Shown: piece after piece, positions 60,248 through 64,000 of the stretch
Position numbering within the stretch: the first letter of the stretch is position 1
Layout: every line of letters begins with the position of its first letter
Source of the DNA: Edaphobacter dinghuensis
GTDB taxonomy: Bacteria; Acidobacteriota; Terriglobia; Terriglobales; Acidobacteriaceae
NCBI RefSeq assembly: GCF_014640335.1
Contig: NZ_BMGT01000002.1
Location: 186,001 to 250,000, forward strand
DNA length: 64,000 nucleotides
Direction: 5' to 3'
The notes under the pieces: generated by a model
Databases searched by the model: none
What the model was told of the DNA's origin: nothing
Seen by the model: the letters and a program-made list of their open reading frames with translations, nothing else
Position numbers and translations under genes: made by a program

Positions 60248-62803
60248 ATGCTTAACCGCACCACCCGTCGTCACTTTCTCATCTCCTCTGCCGCTCTGGC
60301 TGCCTCGCTGACGCAACGATCCGCATCGGGTCTGACTACGGAACGGCCACCGAAAGACGACGAGACTCCGTATAAGCTTTACTTCAATCAGCCCGCAGCG
60401 ACATGGCCCGACGCTCTGCCCGTAGGCAACGGCCGCCTCGGCGCCATGGTCTTTGGCAAGCCGTCGCTCGAGCGCATCCAGCTCAACGAAGAATCGATAT
60501 GGGACGGCGAATATCGCGACCGCAACAACCCCAAGGCCGGAGCCGCTGTCCCTCGCATCCGCGAGATGCTCTTTGCGGGAAAGACCGCCGAGGCCGAAGC
60601 GTTTGCGCTCTCGGACATGATGTCGCTGCCGCGGCGCATGCCCTGCTATCAAACCCTCGGCGATCTTCATCTCGACTTTTCGCCGTCGGGCATCGCGCCG
60701 GACGCAAAATTTGAGGACTACCGTCTCGAGCTCAATCTCGACACTGCCATCGTCACCACCAGCTTTACCTGCAACGACACGCGTTATACGCGCGAGGTCT
60801 TCAGCTCCGCTCCCGATCAGGCCATCGTCGTGCGGCTGACCGCAAGCAAGCCTGGCAAGCTCTCTTTCACCGCACGGCTTGACCGCCCCGGCCCCAGCCC
60901 GTTCGAGGCCAAGGCACTCTCCTCTAATCGGCTCTCGCTCGACGGCGAAGCACTGCCGGTTAAGGACAACCCGGGCCTGCCCGTGAAGGAGCATCAGGTC
61001 GGCGTTAAATTTCACTCTGAGTTGCTCGCCCTCTCTACGGGCGGCAGCATCACCACGAAGGACGCGACACTGACCGTCGCCAATGCAACCAGCGCGACCC
61101 TCTTCATCGACTGCGCCACCAGCTTCCGCTACTCGGCAGGCGCACAGGCTATGCGCTCTGCGGTGAGCAGAAATCTTGCCTCCGCTTCGCGCCGCAGCTA
61201 CGCCAGCCTGCGCAGCCGTCACGTCGCTGACCACCAGCGCCTCTTCCGCCGGGCTGAGATCAGCTTCGGCCCCGACGCGAACGCAGCCATGCCCACCGAT
61301 CAGCGCGTTCAGCGCATCAAGGACGGCGGCGAAGATATGCATCTCGTGCCGATCTACTTCCAGTTCGGTCGATACATGCTCATCTCCAGCAGCCGCCCCG
61401 GAACGCTTGCAGCCAATCTGCAGGGCATATGGAATGAGTCGGTCGATCCGCCGTGGGGGAGCAAGTACACCATCAACATCAACACCGAGATGAACTACTG
61501 GTTGGCCGAGCGGGCCAATCTCTCCGACCTGCACTTCCCGCTCTTCGACCTCGTCGATTCGACCCGTACTCCCGGCGCGCGAACGGCAAAGGACTACTAC
61601 AAGGCGCGCGGCTTCGTCGTTCATCACAATACCGATCTGTGGGGAGACTCTTCGCCGATCGACGCGCTCGGCGGCGGCATATGGGCCATGGGCGCGGCGT
61701 GGCTTACGCTTCACCTGTGGGACCACTACGACTACACCGGCGATACGGCATTTCTTCGCGAGCGCGCTTATCCCCGTCTGCGCGAGAACGCTCTCTTCCT
61801 GCTCGACTACCTCACGCCGGCGCCTGCGGGAACGCCTTATGCGGGCTATCTCGTCACCGGCCCATCGTGCTCGCCGGAGAACAAGTACACACGACCCGAT
61901 GGCCGCTCCTTCAACCTCTGCATGGGGCCGACCATGGACATCGAGATCACTCGCGCCATCCTGACGCGGCTGCTTCAATCCGCCGCGATCCTTGGCAGCT
62001 CTGCTTCCGCAGACAGCGAGCTGCTCAGCAGAGCGCGCACAGCTATCGCCAAACTTCCGCCCTTCAAGATCACGCACGATCACCGCTTGCAGGAGTGGCC
62101 CGAAGACTACGTCGACTACGAGCCCGGCCATCGCCACATCTCTCACCTCTGGGCGCTCTTTCCCGATGACCAGATCACGCTGCGCGGAACACCGACGCTC
62201 GCCCGCGCCTGCCGCGCTACGCTCGATAAGCGGCTCGCTGCCGGAGGCGGCAGCACCGGCTGGTCGCGCTCGTGGATCATCAACTGCATGGCTCGCCTCG
62301 AAGATGGAGAAGCTGCCCATGAAAACGTTCTGCAACTCTTCCGCCAATCCACCCGCCACAACCTCTTCGACGTCTGCGGTCTGAAGGCGAACTCGCCGTT
62401 CCAGATCGACGGCAACCTTGGCGGCCCCACCGGCCTTATCGAGATGCTGCTGCAATCTCACGCCGGGCAATCGGCGACCGATGGACAACATGCAGAGGCC
62501 CAGCCTCCTGCGAACGTAACTCGCTTTCTGCCCGCTCTGCCGAAGGCATGGGCCAGCGGAAGCTTCCACGGTCTGCGTGCTCGAGGCGGGCTCGAGGTCG
62601 ATCTCGAATGGAAGGATGCGCGAGCCCTGCGCGCTACGCTTCACTGCTCAATCAGCCGCAGCCACACTCTCGCCGCACCCAACGGTCAACGCATCGCAGC
62701 CATCAAGCAGGCGGCGAAAGACGTACCCTTTACCACCAACACTGACCAGACCGTCAGCTTCCTCGCAAAGGCCGGAGCGCACTACACCGTCACGTTCTCG
62801 TGA
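60248..62803 (+). CDS. exported glycoside hydrolase family 95 alpha-L-fucosidase
   Basis: 851 aa. A twin-arginine-type signal is seen ([17 protein letters not shown]). GH95 features are [48 protein letters not shown], the middle [31 protein letters not shown] (containing conserved Asn/Asp residues) and the ending [26 protein letters not shown]. It cleaves alpha-1,2-fucosyl or alpha-galactosyl residues on plant glycans by inversion. Preceded by a terminator, so it has its own promoter within 60105-60247. Partner of the GH3 enzyme in glycan degradation. Confidence 0.94.
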   Translation: MLNRTTRRHFLISSAALAASLTQRSASGLTTERPPKDDETPYKLYFNQPAATWPDALPVGNGRLGAMVFGKPSLERIQLNEESIWDGEYRDRNNPKAGAAVPRIREMLFAGKTAEAEAFALSDMMSLPRRMPCYQTLGDLHLDFSPSGIAPDAKFEDYRLELNLDTAIVTTSFTCNDTRYTREVFSSAPDQAIVVRLTASKPGKLSFTARLDRPGPSPFEAKALSSNRLSLDGEALPVKDNPGLPVKEHQVGVKFHSELLALSTGGSITTKDATLTVANATSATLFIDCATSFRYSAGAQAMRSAVSRNLASASRRSYASLRSRHVADHQRLFRRAEISFGPDANAAMPTDQRVQRIKDGGEDMHLVPIYFQFGRYMLISSSRPGTLAANLQGIWNESVDPPWGSKYTININTEMNYWLAERANLSDLHFPLFDLVDSTRTPGARTAKDYYKARGFVVHHNTDLWGDSSPIDALGGGIWAMGAAWLTLHLWDHYDYTGDTAFLRERAYPRLRENALFLLDYLTPAPAGTPYAGYLVTGPSCSPENKYTRPDGRSFNLCMGPTMDIEITRAILTRLLQSAAILGSSASADSELLSRARTAIAKLPPFKITHDHRLQEWPEDYVDYEPGHRHISHLWALFPDDQITLRGTPTLARACRATLDKRLAAGGGSTGWSRSWIINCMARLEDGEAAHENVLQLFRQSTRHNLFDVCGLKANSPFQIDGNLGGPTGLIEMLLQSHAGQSATDGQHAEAQPPANVTRFLPALPKAWASGSFHGLRARGGLEVDLEWKDARALRATLHCSISRSHTLAAPNGQRIAAIKQAAKDVPFTTNTDQTVSFLAKAGAHYTVTFS

Positions 62804-62844
62804 TCGTGCAGTGCGTTGAGTACGTCGAATATCTGCCGGAAAAA

Positions 62845-63264
62845 TTACCAGGAGGAGTACGAGGTGCCGTCGGCTGCGCTCAACTGCGAGCCGCTGTGAA
62901 CATCGTCGATGCCGGAGTCGGTCTGATCGGTAGTCGACAGGTCGCTGCTCTCGTCGGGAACCCAGGTATCCGTGCGCTCAGTGAAGGGGTCCTTGGGCAT
63001 GGACTTCAGATAGCCTGCCTGCACCAGATCGTCCAGCGATTGCGGAGCCTTCTGCTTGTCCACCGTGTACGAGTCGATCGCCGTGCGCATCGTGTGGAGG
63101 TCTTCCTTAAGAACGGCCTCCTTCGCGTTGCGAATATTGTTCGTATACGAAGGAATGGCAATCGCCGCCAGCAGCGCGATGATCACCATGACGATCATGA
63201 GCTCGAGCAGCGTAAAGCCTTGCTCAGCGGTGCGTGATGCGCGGGATGAGGAGATCACTACCAT
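62845..63264 (-). CDS. pseudopilin, GspG-like
   Basis: 139 aa. Prepilin cleavage site QG-FTLLELMIVMVIIALLAAIA with Glu at position 5, and a GspG-like continuation: YTNNIRNAKEAVLKEDLHTMRTAIDSYTVDKQKAPQSLDDLVQAGYLKSMPKDPF. The tail is rich in Ser, Asp and Thr and ends YSSW. It overlaps the upstream pseudopilin gene by seven bases. Probably part of a type II secretion or type IV pilus-related machine. Its C-terminal sequence and the neighbour's end alike (TSYSSW, TKYNTW). Confidence 0.92.
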   Translation of the reverse strand: MVVISSSRASRTAEQGFTLLELMIVMVIIALLAAIAIPSYTNNIRNAKEAVLKEDLHTMRTAIDSYTVDKQKAPQSLDDLVQAGYLKSMPKDPFTERTDTWVPDESSDLSTTDQTDSGIDDVHSGSQLSAADGTSYSSW

Positions 63265-63794
63265 GTATTGTATTTTGTACCGTCCAGCGCAGTTCCGTCG
63301 CTCTTGGTGTAGACATCGAAGACGTTCTGGCCGCCGAACGAGGTCGAGTCTGGATCGTCCTGATTCGAGCGCAGGCCCCAGTCAGTAGACTTCGTCATAG
63401 GATCGACTGGAATGCGGCGCAAAAACTTCACTTTCTTATCCTGAATATCCACTCCATCGACTAGCGTCTGCAGGTCCGGCGGATAGTTCATGCTGTCGAC
63501 CTTCGTCTGAATGCCGCCTTTGCTCGCTGCGTCGTAGTAGCGATCGATGGCGTCTCGCATCTCCCACAGATCGCGGCGAAGCTCGATCTCCTTCTGCCGC
63601 TTGACCTGAAAACGCGCAATCGGAATCGCCGCAGAGGCAAGAATGGCAACGATCGCCACCGTAATAATCAGTTCGACGAGCGTAAGACCCGATTGTGAGT
63701 TAGTGCGCGAGACAGCCTCGCCTTGCGCAGATGCCGAACGTATCTCATCCGAAACTCTGGACGAAGCACCGGCCGGGTTGTTGCACACGATCAC
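63258..63794 (-). CDS. pseudopilin, GspG/PilE-like
   Basis: 178 aa from a GTG at 63794 overlapping the previous gene's stop (GTGA). After a ~34-residue leader comes SGLTLVELIITVAIVAILASAAIPIA, i.e. a prepilin site with Leu instead of Phe at mature position 1 and Glu at 5. The mature part carries ELRRDLWEMRDAIDRYYDAAS and VKFLRRIPVDPMTKSTDWGLRS, matching the calcium-loop region of GspG-type proteins. It is coupled with the second pseudopilin. Confidence 0.9.
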   Translation of the reverse strand: MIVCNNPAGASSRVSDEIRSASAQGEAVSRTNSQSGLTLVELIITVAIVAILASAAIPIARFQVKRQKEIELRRDLWEMRDAIDRYYDAASKGGIQTKVDSMNYPPDLQTLVDGVDIQDKKVKFLRRIPVDPMTKSTDWGLRSNQDDPDSTSFGGQNVFDVYTKSDGTALDGTKYNTW

Positions 63795-64000
63795 TTCACA
63801 TGCACCACGGCCTGCGAACCGACGGCCGGAAGATTGGCCTGGGCGCTATTGCGTGCCCCGACCTTGACGAGGGCGAGGTTGGAATCTCCTGCGGCGACTG
63901 CCTTGAAGGTCAGCGTGCACAGGCTTCCCTGCCCGCTGACGCCGGCAACATTCGGCGGCCTCGAGCTGGAGATCGTCACCAGACCGTTTCCGTCATCTCG
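63791..64000 (-). CDS. C-terminal end of a cohesin-domain protein (probably secretin-like), partial
   Basis: About 69 codons, open at the right window edge. The end carries sequence of cohesin type: PPNVAGVSGQGSLCTLTFKAVAAGDSNLALV and SQAVVHVK. In acidobacteria, secretin-like GspD proteins with a C-terminal cohesin-like domain lie upstream of pseudopilin genes, so I infer this identity. The main domain lies beyond the window. Its stop overlaps the pseudopilin start (GTGA). Confidence 0.7.
   Translation of the reverse strand, partial: RDDGNGLVTISSSRPPNVAGVSGQGSLCTLTFKAVAAGDSNLALVKVGARNSAQANLPAVGSQAVVHVK

Noticed and set aside
60179-62644. 821-codon open frame antisense to the GH95 gene
   Set aside because: It has no recognisable domain, its residue mix (Arg, Gly, Val, Ala rich) is typical of the complement of GC-rich coding DNA, and the plus strand encodes a clear full-length fucosidase.
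1-64000. CRISPR array, insertion sequence, prophage or toxin-antitoxin system
   Set aside because: I saw no regularly spaced repeats, transposase, integrase, phage structural gene or paired small toxin-antitoxin genes on either strand.

Overview
The window looks like chromosome from a Terriglobia-type acidobacterium (Edaphobacter, Granulicella or Terriglobus relatives). The pointers are a TIGR03435-family secreted protein, a large Oar-like TonB-dependent receptor with an N-terminal carboxypeptidase-regulatory-like domain, a cohesin-tailed protein next to pseudopilins, GH3 and GH95 glycosidases, a heptose-based LPS core pathway, and many ATGA-coupled operons. This assignment rests on gene content only; there is no rRNA gene to confirm it. 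Base composition changes across the window: the left part (about 1-13 kb) is visibly AT-richer than the right part (about 32-64 kb).

Layout. 1-3.5 kb, minus strand: a membrane PAS histidine kinase coupled to a NarL-type regulator, then a KdpD-like kinase cut by the window edge. 3.9-5.7 kb: a lone asparagine synthetase flanked by two copies of an 18-bp repeat. 6-11.7 kb: a complete CzcCBA-like metal efflux operon with a tiny membrane ORF at its end. 11.7-13.9 kb: a zinc alcohol dehydrogenase and an AraC-type regulator, with a strong AraC-like direct-repeat operator upstream. 14-15.7 kb: DUF1801 protein and an ArsR-SRPBCC-DoxX operon with a perfect palindrome over the arsR start. 15.7-17.9 kb: eutBC. 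18-19.5 kb: rhamnogalacturonan acetylesterase and tmRNA. 19.9-25 kb: three exported proteins (multicopper oxidase, phospholipase C-like phosphoesterase, beta-propeller). 25-30.9 kb: a DUF218 protein and a TonB-dependent receptor divergent from a membrane-bound DNA-binding protein.

30.9-37.1 kb: an AraC-type regulator divergent from an operon that matches Escherichia coli mdtP-ytcA-mdtN-mdtO in content (TolC, YtcA, HlyD, FUSC). 37.1-41.3 kb: Dps, then hldD-hldE-glycosyltransferase 9 for LPS inner core. 41.4-49.8 kb: a housekeeping stretch with DUF4254, TPR, YvcK, GNAT, RlmN, M16 protease, a type IV pilin-like protein, LolA, a HAD phosphatase and a NUDIX hydrolase, plus a 3' remnant of a serine tRNA. 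49.9-51.5 kb: pyrroline-5-carboxylate dehydrogenase. 51.7-56.7 kb: a TIGR03435 protein, then a signalling cluster made of a LuxR protein with a degenerate receiver, a receiver fused to a thioredoxin-reductase-like flavoprotein that lacks the CxxC pair, and a cyclic-nucleotide-domain histidine kinase. 56.8-62.8 kb: a lipoprotein, a VOC protein, GH3 beta-glucosidase and GH95 alpha-fucosidase. 62.8-64 kb: two pseudopilins and the end of a cohesin-domain protein, probably a secretin.

The most original material is the receiver-flavoprotein/cNMP-kinase cluster, the clear operator architectures (AraC direct repeats at 13.8 kb, the palindrome at 15.65 kb, three evenly spaced dyads at 29.45 kb), the asnB-flanking repeat and the tRNA-Ser remnant. 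I found no CRISPR array, transposase, integrase or complete tRNA gene.
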